Positions 7,788 to 14,100 of a stretch of DNA of 20,836 nucleotides are shown in pieces (within the stretch, counting starts at the first letter, position 1; the number at the start of each line of letters is the position of its first letter). The stretch spans positions 1-20,836 of the forward strand of contig CAYOVG010000085.1 of the NCBI GenBank assembly GCA_964407285.1. The letters run 5' to 3'. The notes below the pieces were generated by a model, which was not told where the DNA came from, made no database searches, and worked only from the letters and a program-made list of their open reading frames with translations. The translations under genes were made by a program, and so were the position numbers. This DNA comes from CAYOVG01 sp964407285. Lineage in GTDB: Bacteria > Desulfobacterota > Syntrophobacteria > Syntrophobacterales > Syntrophobacteraceae.

Positions 7788-8030
7788 ATGAGAACGACAA
7801 GCGATTTCTTCAAGACATCCACGAAGCGAGCCCTCCGGATTTTGCTGTGGGGTTCATGCGGGGCGACGCTCGTCCTCGAGTTTCCGGCGGCTCCGGAAGC
7901 GCATTTCGAGTTCGCCGGTTTTCCGGGATTCAATGCGCTCTTCGGATTCGCCTCCTGCGCATCCCTCATCTTGATCGCCAAGGGGCTCGGATATTTCCTG
8001 AAAAGACGTGAAGACTATTATGACGAATAA
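7788..8030 (+). CDS. Small two-helix membrane protein of the antiporter operon
   Basis: An 80-residue protein starting at ATG 7788 with a good ribosome site (AGGAGAA, 7772-7778). It has a basic amphipathic N-terminus (FFKTSTKRALR), two predicted helices (about 17-34 and 48-68) and a charged tail, LKRREDYYDE. The pattern 'FPGFNALFGFASCASLILIAKGL...RREDYYD' resembles small membrane proteins I recall near antiporter or complex-I-like modules in delta-type bacteria, but I cannot confirm a named family. It sits between the second and third MrpD-like genes, and its end overlaps the next start by 11 bases. It is therefore co-translated and likely a structural or assembly partner of the third subunit. 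Confidence 0.78.
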   Translation: MRTTSDFFKTSTKRALRILLWGSCGATLVLEFPAAPEAHFEFAGFPGFNALFGFASCASLILIAKGLGYFLKRREDYYDE

Positions 8031-9786
8031 CCTGCATCCGACCGTCATCTACTTCGCAGCAGCGGCAGTCCTTGGCCTTTTCCCGTGCAAGCGGCGCGGT
8101 TACCTGTTGCTCGCGTCATCCGTCATGGGATTGTGGGCCGTCCACCTTCTGGATCCAGGGATTGCGACTCAATCTGCATTGCTCGATCTGGAGCTGTCGC
8201 CTCTACGGGTGGACAGGCTGAGCAAAGTGTTCGGATACATCTTCGCACTCAACTCCATTGCGGCTGCTCTTTTTGCCCTGCATCTCCAGGACGCGCGCCA
8301 GCAACTCGCGGCCCTCTTATACATCGGCTCCGCCATCGGCTCCGCCTTCGCGGGCGACATGCTGACGCTGTACGTATTCTGGGAGATGATGGCGGTGTCG
8401 TCGACCTTCCTGATTCTTGCCAGGCAGAGCAGGCGAGCGCAGGATGCGGGCTTGCGCTACATTCTCATGCACTTGTTCGGAGGCCTGGTGATGCTGATCG
8501 GCATCATCATTCACTTCAGGGCGACCGGGTCTCTCGGATTCGCGGCTTTCGCCCCGGGCTCGGCAGGAAGCTGGATGATTCTAATCGGCATACTCGTGAA
8601 CGCTTCCGCGGTACCGTTCTCGAGTTGGTTGTCGGATTCCTATCCCGAGGCCACAGTGACCGGAGGGGTGATTCTTTCGGCCTACACCACCAAGGCGGCC
8701 GTGTACGCCCTGCTGCGCGGCTATCCGGGCTGGGATGCGCTCATTGTCGTGGGCTGTGTGATGACTGTTTACGGCATCATCTACGCGCTTCTCGAAAACG
8801 ACATGCGCCGTATTCTTGCCTACTCCATCACCAACCAGGTCGGCTTCATGGTCACAGGGGCCGGCATAGGCACAGCCCTTGCCGTCAACGGGGCTGCCGC
8901 TCATGCCTTCTGCCACATCATTTACAAATCATTGCTTTGGATGTCCGCCGGGGCGGTTCTCGCCATGACCGGCCGCAGCAAATGCACAGAGCTTGGAGGC
9001 TTGCACAAGACCATGCCCTGGACGCTGGCTCTTGGCCTCATCGGCGCTCTGGCCATCTCCTCTTTCCCGGGCACCAGCGGGTTTACGAGCAAGAGCATGA
9101 TCATCCAGGCTGCCGCCGACTCCCATTTGACCTGGGTGCTGTTCATCCTGGAAGTGGCCTCCGCGGGAGTCTTCCTGCACGCGGGAATCAAGTTTCCCTA
9201 CTTCGTGTTTTTCGCAAAAGACAGGGGATTGCGGCCGCGGGAGGCGCCGCGCCACATGCTCCTTGCCATGGGCATCCCCGCTTTTCTCTGCATCTACCTC
9301 GGGATTCACCCTGAACCGCTCTATGGCATCCTCCCTTACGAGGTCGGAGGGTTCAACGTCTACGAGGCAGGCAAGGTGGTTGCCCAACTGCAGCTTCTGA
9401 TGTCCTCGGCGCTCACATTCTTTCTTATGCTTCCGATGCTCAAACGAACGGATACGATCGCAATCGAGTTGGATTGGTTCTATCGCAAGGGAGGACGCGT
9501 ACTGTATTCCCTCCTCGATTATATACTGAATCACCTGAACGATAAGGCCGCAGCCGTCGGGGGGCGCCTGGTCGGTGCGCTCCTTCAGGCATTGCGGTGG
9601 ATTCCGGCATTACTAACGGCCGTTGTCACGCTGCCTGGAGAGATCAACGGGCGTGCAAGAGGGGCACTATCATCGGATAAGATCCGGACCATGGACGAGG
9701 CGCTCATGACCGGCACGCTTCCCGTAGGGGCGACTCTGCTCTCGGTAGCCTGTGGATTGGCCGTGTTATTGTTGCTGGTTCTGTAG
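8020..9786 (+). CDS. Third MrpD-like subunit, long, TM7 lysine replaced
   Basis: A 588-residue protein of the NuoL/M/N proton-conducting family from ATG 8020. A GTG at 8008 is possible and would add four residues. Counting from 8020, TM5 Glu122 (TLYVFWEMMAVSS), TM8 Lys225 (SAYTTKAAVYALLR), ENDMRRILAYSITNQVG and the TM12 lysine Lys358 (TSGFTSKSMII) are present. The usual TM7 lysine is Asn194 (LIGILVNASAVPFSSWL), and the His after FPF is Ser201. About 100 extra C-terminal residues follow the core: an acidic/aromatic ELDWFYRKGG segment, an amphipathic stretch and a last helix ending LLLLVL, somewhat like the lateral-helix extension of NuoL. It overlaps the previous gene by 11 bases and ends the operon. 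It may be structural, or may move a different ion or use another proton path. Confidence 0.9.
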   Translation: MTNNLHPTVIYFAAAAVLGLFPCKRRGYLLLASSVMGLWAVHLLDPGIATQSALLDLELSPLRVDRLSKVFGYIFALNSIAAALFALHLQDARQQLAALLYIGSAIGSAFAGDMLTLYVFWEMMAVSSTFLILARQSRRAQDAGLRYILMHLFGGLVMLIGIIIHFRATGSLGFAAFAPGSAGSWMILIGILVNASAVPFSSWLSDSYPEATVTGGVILSAYTTKAAVYALLRGYPGWDALIVVGCVMTVYGIIYALLENDMRRILAYSITNQVGFMVTGAGIGTALAVNGAAAHAFCHIIYKSLLWMSAGAVLAMTGRSKCTELGGLHKTMPWTLALGLIGALAISSFPGTSGFTSKSMIIQAAADSHLTWVLFILEVASAGVFLHAGIKFPYFVFFAKDRGLRPREAPRHMLLAMGIPAFLCIYLGIHPEPLYGILPYEVGGFNVYEAGKVVAQLQLLMSSALTFFLMLPMLKRTDTIAIELDWFYRKGGRVLYSLLDYILNHLNDKAAAVGGRLVGALLQALRWIPALLTAVVTLPGEINGRARGALSSDKIRTMDEALMTGTLPVGATLLSVACGLAVLLLLVL

Positions 9787-9833
9787 GTTTTAAAGACGGA
9801 GGTTTAGATCATGCGTTCACTCGATTAAAGAAA

Positions 9834-9857
9834 TCCCGCAACTCCGCGGGACTTTCC
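9834..9857 (+). terminator. Possible weak terminator after the antiporter operon
   Basis: TCCCGC (9834-9839), loop AACTCC and GCGGGA (9846-9851) form a six-pair stem about 45 bases after the last antiporter gene, flanked by AAA on the left and CTTTCC on the right. The U-tract is poor, so this may be only an attenuating hairpin. The remaining sequence up to 10006 shows no gene. Confidence 0.35.
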
Positions 9858-10006
9858 GGATCATGCGGCAGGATCGTTTCTGGAAAAGGCTGATCGAAAG
9901 GCATGTTCAAAGAATGCACACATCCAGCAGCAGGGGCGCCCGGCGGAGAGTTTCAATTACCTGATCGACGGCACGTTTTTATGAGTTCAACCGCAGGAGG
10001 AATACC

Positions 10007-10567
10007 ATGCCATACAGAACGGGATACACTTTCGCATGTGTCACGATACTTTTTATGACTACGGCATTGCATGCCGACATGCTCCCTTCTTCGCATCGCA
10101 GTATTATGAAAAACGCGACTGTTGAAGAGGTTGTCATTGATGAAAAGAAGGTCGACTCCTTCCCAACATACAGAGGAAGGTCTTATAATAAACATTCTCT
10201 CACGCCGACGGGGCATAAAGCAGTAGCTGTGGAGGCGCTGCCCGTGGAGAACATGGAGGATTTGAATGTGCGCATCACCGCGTGGGTGACCTATAGACCC
10301 GATTGGCACGAAAAGTATGTATGGAAGCGGTATGGAAGGAAAAATGCGATTCCTTACTACAGCTTCAGAGTCTTCTTCAATGATGCGCTTGTTGGTGTGG
10401 TTGACGAAAGTCGCAAGCCGACCGCGGACTTCATGCATATGGTCAAAAACAGAGGTTACTATTCGATACGAGTCGATGCCTCGGCTCTGGATTCTCATCT
10501 CCGCTACACCATTCAGCGGTTCGCTGTCGATCGGAATTCGAACTTGACGGCTGCTGAAAGGCCTTAG
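10007..10567 (+). CDS. Secreted protein of unknown function
   Basis: A 186-residue protein with a strong ribosome site (AGGAGG, 9995-10000) and a clear signal peptide: basic start, hydrophobic core FACVTILFMTTAL, and likely cleavage after ALHA at residue 23. There is no lipobox. The mature part begins with a polar region (residues 24-80), then a probably beta-rich domain with many aromatics and charges (LNVRITAWVTYRPDWHEKYV, PYYSFRVFFNDALVGVVDES, RGYYSIRVDAS). It has no cysteine in the mature form and no recognisable catalytic motif. I do not recognise a family. It lies 122 bases ahead of the response regulator/kinase pair on the same strand, so it could be a periplasmic partner or target of that system. 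That link is positional inference only. Base composition is more AT-rich than in the antiporter genes. Confidence 0.8.
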   Translation: MPYRTGYTFACVTILFMTTALHADMLPSSHRSIMKNATVEEVVIDEKKVDSFPTYRGRSYNKHSLTPTGHKAVAVEALPVENMEDLNVRITAWVTYRPDWHEKYVWKRYGRKNAIPYYSFRVFFNDALVGVVDESRKPTADFMHMVKNRGYYSIRVDASALDSHLRYTIQRFAVDRNSNLTAAERP

Positions 10568-10578
10568 TGCGCCACTAT

Positions 10579-10596
10579 GAGGATATCGGAGGATAT
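10579..10596 (+). promoter_or_regulatory. Tandem direct repeats upstream of the second response regulator
   Basis: GAGGATAT occurs at 10579-10586 and again at 10589-10596, a spacing of exactly 10 bases (one helical turn), about 95 bases before the regulator start. OmpR-family proteins usually bind tandem direct half-sites with 10-11-base spacing, so this is a candidate autoregulatory site. The same motif was not noticed upstream of the paralogous regulator. Confidence 0.3.
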
Positions 10597-10689
10597 TGAG
10601 GGACGGCATTGGGGGGATACACCATGGATTACATTGAACAAAGGATCCGACGACCTCATCCATGCCGGAAGACCGTTATTGGAGTGATT

Positions 10690-11376
10690 ATGAAAGTGCT
10701 CATCGTTGAGGACGAACAGGCGGTGGCGAAGTCGATAAAAAAGGGTCTGGAGCAGGAAGGCTACGAGGTCGAGACCGCCGCAACGGGAGAGGAAGGCTTC
10801 TTCCTCGTCATCGAGCAAGCATTTGATGTCATCATTCTCGACATAATGCTGCCCGGCCGAACCGGTTTGGAGATACTTCACGTGCTTCGAAAGCACGATA
10901 GGAAGACACCCGTGATCCTCCTGACGGCAAGAGACACCGTGGCGGACAAGGTAAACGGCCTGGATGCCGGAGCCGATGACTACCTGACGAAGCCCTTCGC
11001 CTTTTCCGAACTCATGGCGCGGATCAGAGCTTTGCATCGGCGTGGCCGTTCAAAAGAGACAAAGGAGGTCCACAGCCTTCGGTGCAGGGACCTGGTTATG
11101 GACCTGCCGAGCCAAACCGTCACATGCGGCGGTGAGGATGTGGAACTTACCGGCAGAGAGTTCAAGCTGCTGGAGTACCTGATGCGCCACCGGGGACGGA
11201 CGGTATCCAGGGATATGCTCGCCAGGGATGTCTGGCAGGAGACCAACAGGACAACTCCTCTGGACAACGTCATCGACGTCTATATCACTAGGATACGCAA
11301 GAAGATCTACCATTGTCTCGACCGCAGGCTCATCCACACGGTCAGAGGGATCGGGTTCATGATAAAGGACTGTTGA
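10690..11376 (+). CDS. OmpR-family response regulator (CusR-like)
   Basis: A 228-residue response regulator paired with the following kinase. The receiver has Glu7/Asp8, phospho-acceptor Asp51 (VIILDIMLPG), Thr79 and Lys101 (LTKPFAF). The winged-helix domain (about 123-226) shows TGREFKLLEYLMRHRGRTVS, LDNVIDVYITRIRKKI and HTVRGIGFM. The start at 10690 is preferred because the receiver fold begins there and GGAG lies at 10681-10684. In-frame ATGs at 10609 and 10624 would add a non-conserved, arginine-rich leader. It closely resembles the orphan regulator at 641, sharing for instance GEEGFFLV, ADDY and RLIHTVRGIGF. A kinase gene starts two bases after its stop, so the pair is one transcriptional unit. 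GAGGATAT direct repeats lie upstream. Confidence 0.93.
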   Translation: MKVLIVEDEQAVAKSIKKGLEQEGYEVETAATGEEGFFLVIEQAFDVIILDIMLPGRTGLEILHVLRKHDRKTPVILLTARDTVADKVNGLDAGADDYLTKPFAFSELMARIRALHRRGRSKETKEVHSLRCRDLVMDLPSQTVTCGGEDVELTGREFKLLEYLMRHRGRTVSRDMLARDVWQETNRTTPLDNVIDVYITRIRKKIYHCLDRRLIHTVRGIGFMIKDC

Positions 11377-11377
11377 G

Positions 11378-12811
11378 TTGGCCGGAATCAATACACACAG
11401 TCTTCGCTTCAGGCTGGCTTTTTGGATTTCCGTCCTGCTGGTCCTGACGTTGCTCGCCTACATTCTCATCACGTTCAGCCTCCTCCGGCACATGCTTTAC
11501 AACGAACTCGACGAGAAGCTGGACATGGATGCGGCCATCGTGGAAGCTTGCCTTTTGGGAGTTGGGGAACAGCCCATCGCCGACTGGCTCGCCATGTGCA
11601 AGGATGTTCGCAGGTCCTGGACCAACTCGGAGTTGTGGGCGGATGTGTTCTGTCCGGACCAGGGGGATACATATTTTCTAAAGGCGCCCGAAGAGAAAGC
11701 GGTGCGCCTCCCAAGGCCCGATGATTCCGACGAGGAGGGGTCGATGTACACGTATTCGGCTACCGTCTCCTTTGGGAGTTTCAGTGAGGTCCTGCGCCTG
11801 CACCAGAAAGAACATCGATTGCCTGACGGCCGGCGTGTGGTGATCAGGGTGGGGAGAAGTGAGAGCCAACTTCGCGATGAGCTTCACGAGTCTCTCATCA
11901 GCCACATCTTAGGTCTGCCCGTAGTCATCCTCCTGGCGGTGGGGGTCGCTTCTCCAGCTTCGGCTCGCGTTCTCGCCCCTGTGAACAGCATCATCAAGCG
12001 CCTCAAACGCATCACTGCCAAGAACCTCGATAACCGGCTGACGGTTAAAGCTGCGGACAGTGAACTGGAACTTATGGTCGAAGCCCTGAACAACATGCTC
12101 TCCCGCCTGGATTATTCTTTTCAGCAGCTTAGGAGCTTCACCGGCGACATCTCCCATGAGCTGAGAACTCCGCTCACCTCTATCCGCAGTTTAGGGGAAA
12201 TCGGCCTCCAGACGGCCGCCGGAGAGGAGGATCTGCGCGAGACGATCTGCGCCATCCTCGAGGAGAACTCCAGGATGGAGACGCTGATCGAGACACTGCT
12301 CATGCTCGCCCAGGGGACAGCGGGCGGCGAAGTGATGCAGTTGCAGCCGGTCGAACTCGGTGAGTTGGTCCAGGATGTGTCATCGCTGCTGGCGGTTGTC
12401 GCCGAGGAGAAGGAGCAGACCATGGTCGTCGATGTTCCAGAGACGGTTGAAGTGGAAGGGGACCGGACCATCTTGCGTCAAGCCGTTATCAACATCGTTG
12501 ACAATGCCGTCAAGTATTCCCCGCATGATTCCGAGATACGGATCGGTGTTTCTTGGGAGCATGACAAGGCGGTCATCTCTGTCGGGGATTCCGGACCCGG
12601 AATACCGGAGGACGAGAGAGAGAACATCTTCGAGCGTTTCTACAGACTTCCGAATCCTGATACAACGACCGGGCAGGGCGCGGGCCTCGGACTCAGCATT
12701 GTACGCTGGGCGGTGGGAGTCCACAACGGTCATGTGGAAATCCGGGCCGGGCAAAGCGGCGGCAGCGAATTCCGTATCGTTCTTCCGCGAAGTCCACGAC
12801 CGGCGCATTAG
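11378..12811 (+). CDS. HAMP-domain sensor histidine kinase (CusS-like)
   Basis: A 477-residue inner-membrane sensor kinase that autophosphorylates and passes phosphate to the adjacent regulator. TM1 is at about 12-35, a periplasmic domain of about 135 residues (38-172) follows, then TM2 at about 176-198 and HAMP at about 198-250. The H-box is SHELRTPL with the phospho-accepting His260. The ATP-binding domain has an N-box (NIVDNAVKYSP), G1 (DSGPGIPE), an F-box (ERFYRL) and G2 (GAGLGLSIV), so it looks fully active. The start is TTG 11378, two bases after the regulator stop, with GTTGAG upstream. The periplasmic domain contains Cys58, Cys74 and Cys92, which could bind metal or sense redox. The overall architecture is that of heavy-metal sensor kinases, but the ligand cannot be told from sequence alone. 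Confidence 0.92.
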   Translation: MAGINTHSLRFRLAFWISVLLVLTLLAYILITFSLLRHMLYNELDEKLDMDAAIVEACLLGVGEQPIADWLAMCKDVRRSWTNSELWADVFCPDQGDTYFLKAPEEKAVRLPRPDDSDEEGSMYTYSATVSFGSFSEVLRLHQKEHRLPDGRRVVIRVGRSESQLRDELHESLISHILGLPVVILLAVGVASPASARVLAPVNSIIKRLKRITAKNLDNRLTVKAADSELELMVEALNNMLSRLDYSFQQLRSFTGDISHELRTPLTSIRSLGEIGLQTAAGEEDLRETICAILEENSRMETLIETLLMLAQGTAGGEVMQLQPVELGELVQDVSSLLAVVAEEKEQTMVVDVPETVEVEGDRTILRQAVINIVDNAVKYSPHDSEIRIGVSWEHDKAVISVGDSGPGIPEDERENIFERFYRLPNPDTTTGQGAGLGLSIVRWAVGVHNGHVEIRAGQSGGSEFRIVLPRSPRPAH

Positions 12812-12825
12812 GGGAGGAAACATCG

Positions 12826-12972
12826 ATGTCACGGCCGGGGAATTTCAAAGAGGAGGGGCGCGATTACCTCCACCGCATAATGAATGCGGCAAGGCGCATA
12901 TCGGAGATCATTAAGTCTCTGTTGGACTACTCCCGCGTCGGTACGCGGGTCGAGTGGGTTCAACGGTTATAG
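12826..12972 (+). pseudogene. Remnant of a histidine kinase dimerisation domain
   Basis: An ATG at 12826 preceded by GGGGAGGA (12811-12818, spacing about 7) opens a 48-codon frame ending with TAG at 12970-12972. The peptide FKEEGRDYLHRIMNAARR and ISEIIKSLLDYSRVGTR match the second half of a HisKA dimerisation domain, as in PAS/phytochrome-type kinases (typically EGRDYLERM..AA.RM..LI..LL.YSRV). It has no H-box histidine and no ATPase domain. It lies 14 bases after the intact kinase and is unrelated to it in sequence. It is most likely what remains of a deleted kinase gene. Because the ribosome site and start look intact, expression as a small protein cannot be excluded. Confidence 0.65.
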
Positions 12973-12976
12973 AAAC

Positions 12977-13004
12977 AAAAAGCCGGAGCTTTTTTCACTC
13001 CGGC
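12977..13004 (-). terminator. Intrinsic terminator of the cold-shock gene
   Basis: On the minus strand GCCGGAG, loop TGAAAAAAG, CTCCGGC is followed directly by TTTTTGTTTCT. This is a seven-pair GC-rich stem with a U-run, about 35 bases after the cold-shock stop codon. On the plus strand no U-run follows, so it acts only for the minus-strand gene. Confidence 0.85.
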
Positions 13005-13038
13005 CCGTATTCATAATTGAGCTACTTTATTTGGGTGG

Positions 13039-13239
13039 CTAGATCTTTCGAACATTAACGGCCTGAGGTCCCTTGGCTCCCCTCTCCTCATCAAAGCTCA
13101 CCCGCTCGCCTTCACTCAGGGACTTGAAGCCTTCGCCCTGAATGGCTGAGTGATGGACAAACACATCGTGTCCACTGTCAGTCTCGATAAAGCCATAGCC
13201 CTTGCTGTCATTGAACCACTTCACACGACCTTCCGTCAT
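13039..13239 (-). CDS. Cold-shock protein (CspA family)
   Basis: A 66-residue single cold-shock domain protein that binds single-stranded RNA and DNA and acts as an RNA chaperone in the cytoplasm. RNP1 is KGYGFI (13-18) and RNP2 is VFVHHSAI (26-33). The N-terminal RVKWFND and C-terminal GPQAVNV blocks are also typical, and the length is normal. The start is supported by AAGGA about 8 bases upstream on the minus strand. The region upstream (13240-13400) is AT-rich and may give a transcript leader like those that control csp mRNAs at low temperature, though I could not define the promoter. A strong terminator follows. It is a monocistronic gene, convergent with the kinase operon. The symbol is left blank because csp paralogues cannot be told apart by sequence alone. 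Confidence 0.95.
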   Translation of the reverse strand: MTEGRVKWFNDSKGYGFIETDSGHDVFVHHSAIQGEGFKSLSEGERVSFDEERGAKGPQAVNVRKI

Positions 13240-13574
13240 TTTCTTGATCCTTCAATAAAATAATTGTTTGTTGCATTGCTCTTGGTACTGTACTGAACCT
13301 GCCCGAAACCGCACAATCGCCTTGACGAAAGATCGATTCCCTGCATAACTCATAATATTGTATCAAACCCACTTTCCGTACTATAAACCATGAACATGGA
13401 AAAAGCAAGGAATAATCATTGGGTGAAAATCGTCGTGCTTCCCGCGGAGTTCGCGGAAAATTCCAAGTTTTCGGTCTTGCCCCTTGCACGGCGTCCACCA
13501 TCTCCTTACCATCTAAATAGAGTCCTAAAGGATGGTAATCCGAATAGAAAACCGATTCGCCGGGAGATGATTGG
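13240..13574. other. Divergent intergenic region between the csp gene and the RHH regulator
   Basis: This 335-base region holds the leader of the cold-shock gene on the minus strand and the promoter of the ribbon-helix-helix gene on the plus strand. It is the most AT-rich part of the window around 13250-13400. Overlapping frames on both strands (13390-13713 plus, 13208-13612 minus) have no motifs and appear to be chance. Near the regulator start GGGAGA at 13562-13567 is the ribosome site. Confidence 0.5.
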
Positions 13575-13970
13575 ATGGCTGAAACCGAGAGAACCGAGAA
13601 AATCACGATCAACCTGGGGCCGGTCGATTTGGGGCAAATCGATTTGTTGGTGCGGGAAGGTTTTTATTCCAACCGCACCGATTTCATTCGCACGGCAATC
13701 CGTAACCAACTAAACGCCCATGCGGAAGTGGTTAAGCGCACCGTGGCGCGCAAAACCCTGGTGCTCGGTTTGCAGCATTATACGCGCCGAGACCTGGAGG
13801 CCGTGAAATCCGCGGGGGAGAAGTTGCGGATCAACGTGCTCGGCCTGGTGAGCATTGCCGAAGATGTCTCTCCGGAATTGGCCCTGGAGACTATCGATTC
13901 CATCGTGGTGCTCGGCGCCTTCCGGGCATCTCCCGAGGTGAAGGCGGCGCTGGCGGGACGCATCTCGTAA
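13575..13970 (+). CDS. CopG/Arc-type ribbon-helix-helix regulator
   Basis: A 131-residue transcriptional regulator. The N-terminal ribbon-helix-helix (about 8-50) has the strand EKITINLGPVDLGQIDLL and the helices REGFYSNRTDFIRTAIRNQL, where the SNRTDFIRTAIR pattern is typical of CopG-like DNA binders. A C-terminal domain of about 80 residues (KTLVLGLQHYTRRDLEAV...VLGLVSIAEDVSPELALETI) is shared by regulators that I recall as sitting next to PHB-depolymerase-family esterases in beta- and other proteobacteria. Here too the esterase follows, 130 bases downstream on the same strand. It probably controls the esterase gene and itself. The recurring pairing suggests a portable two-gene unit. The function of the C-terminal domain is not known to me. 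Confidence 0.85.
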   Translation: MAETERTEKITINLGPVDLGQIDLLVREGFYSNRTDFIRTAIRNQLNAHAEVVKRTVARKTLVLGLQHYTRRDLEAVKSAGEKLRINVLGLVSIAEDVSPELALETIDSIVVLGAFRASPEVKAALAGRIS

Positions 13971-14100
13971 GCCGGCCCGGCGGGAGGCGCGGCAATCTCC
14001 CGGACAGCAGCCTGCGCGACAATACCGAAACATTCAACGACCATATCCGCTCATAGCGAGCGAGATCACCATATTCCAAGAAAGGAAAGGATCATTACCG

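Noticed and set aside
2167..9786. Complex I or membrane-bound hydrogenase operon
   Set aside because: NuoL/K-like subunits are present, but there are no NuoH, NuoB, NuoC, NuoD or hydrogenase-type genes. MrpE, F, G and B identify an antiporter module.
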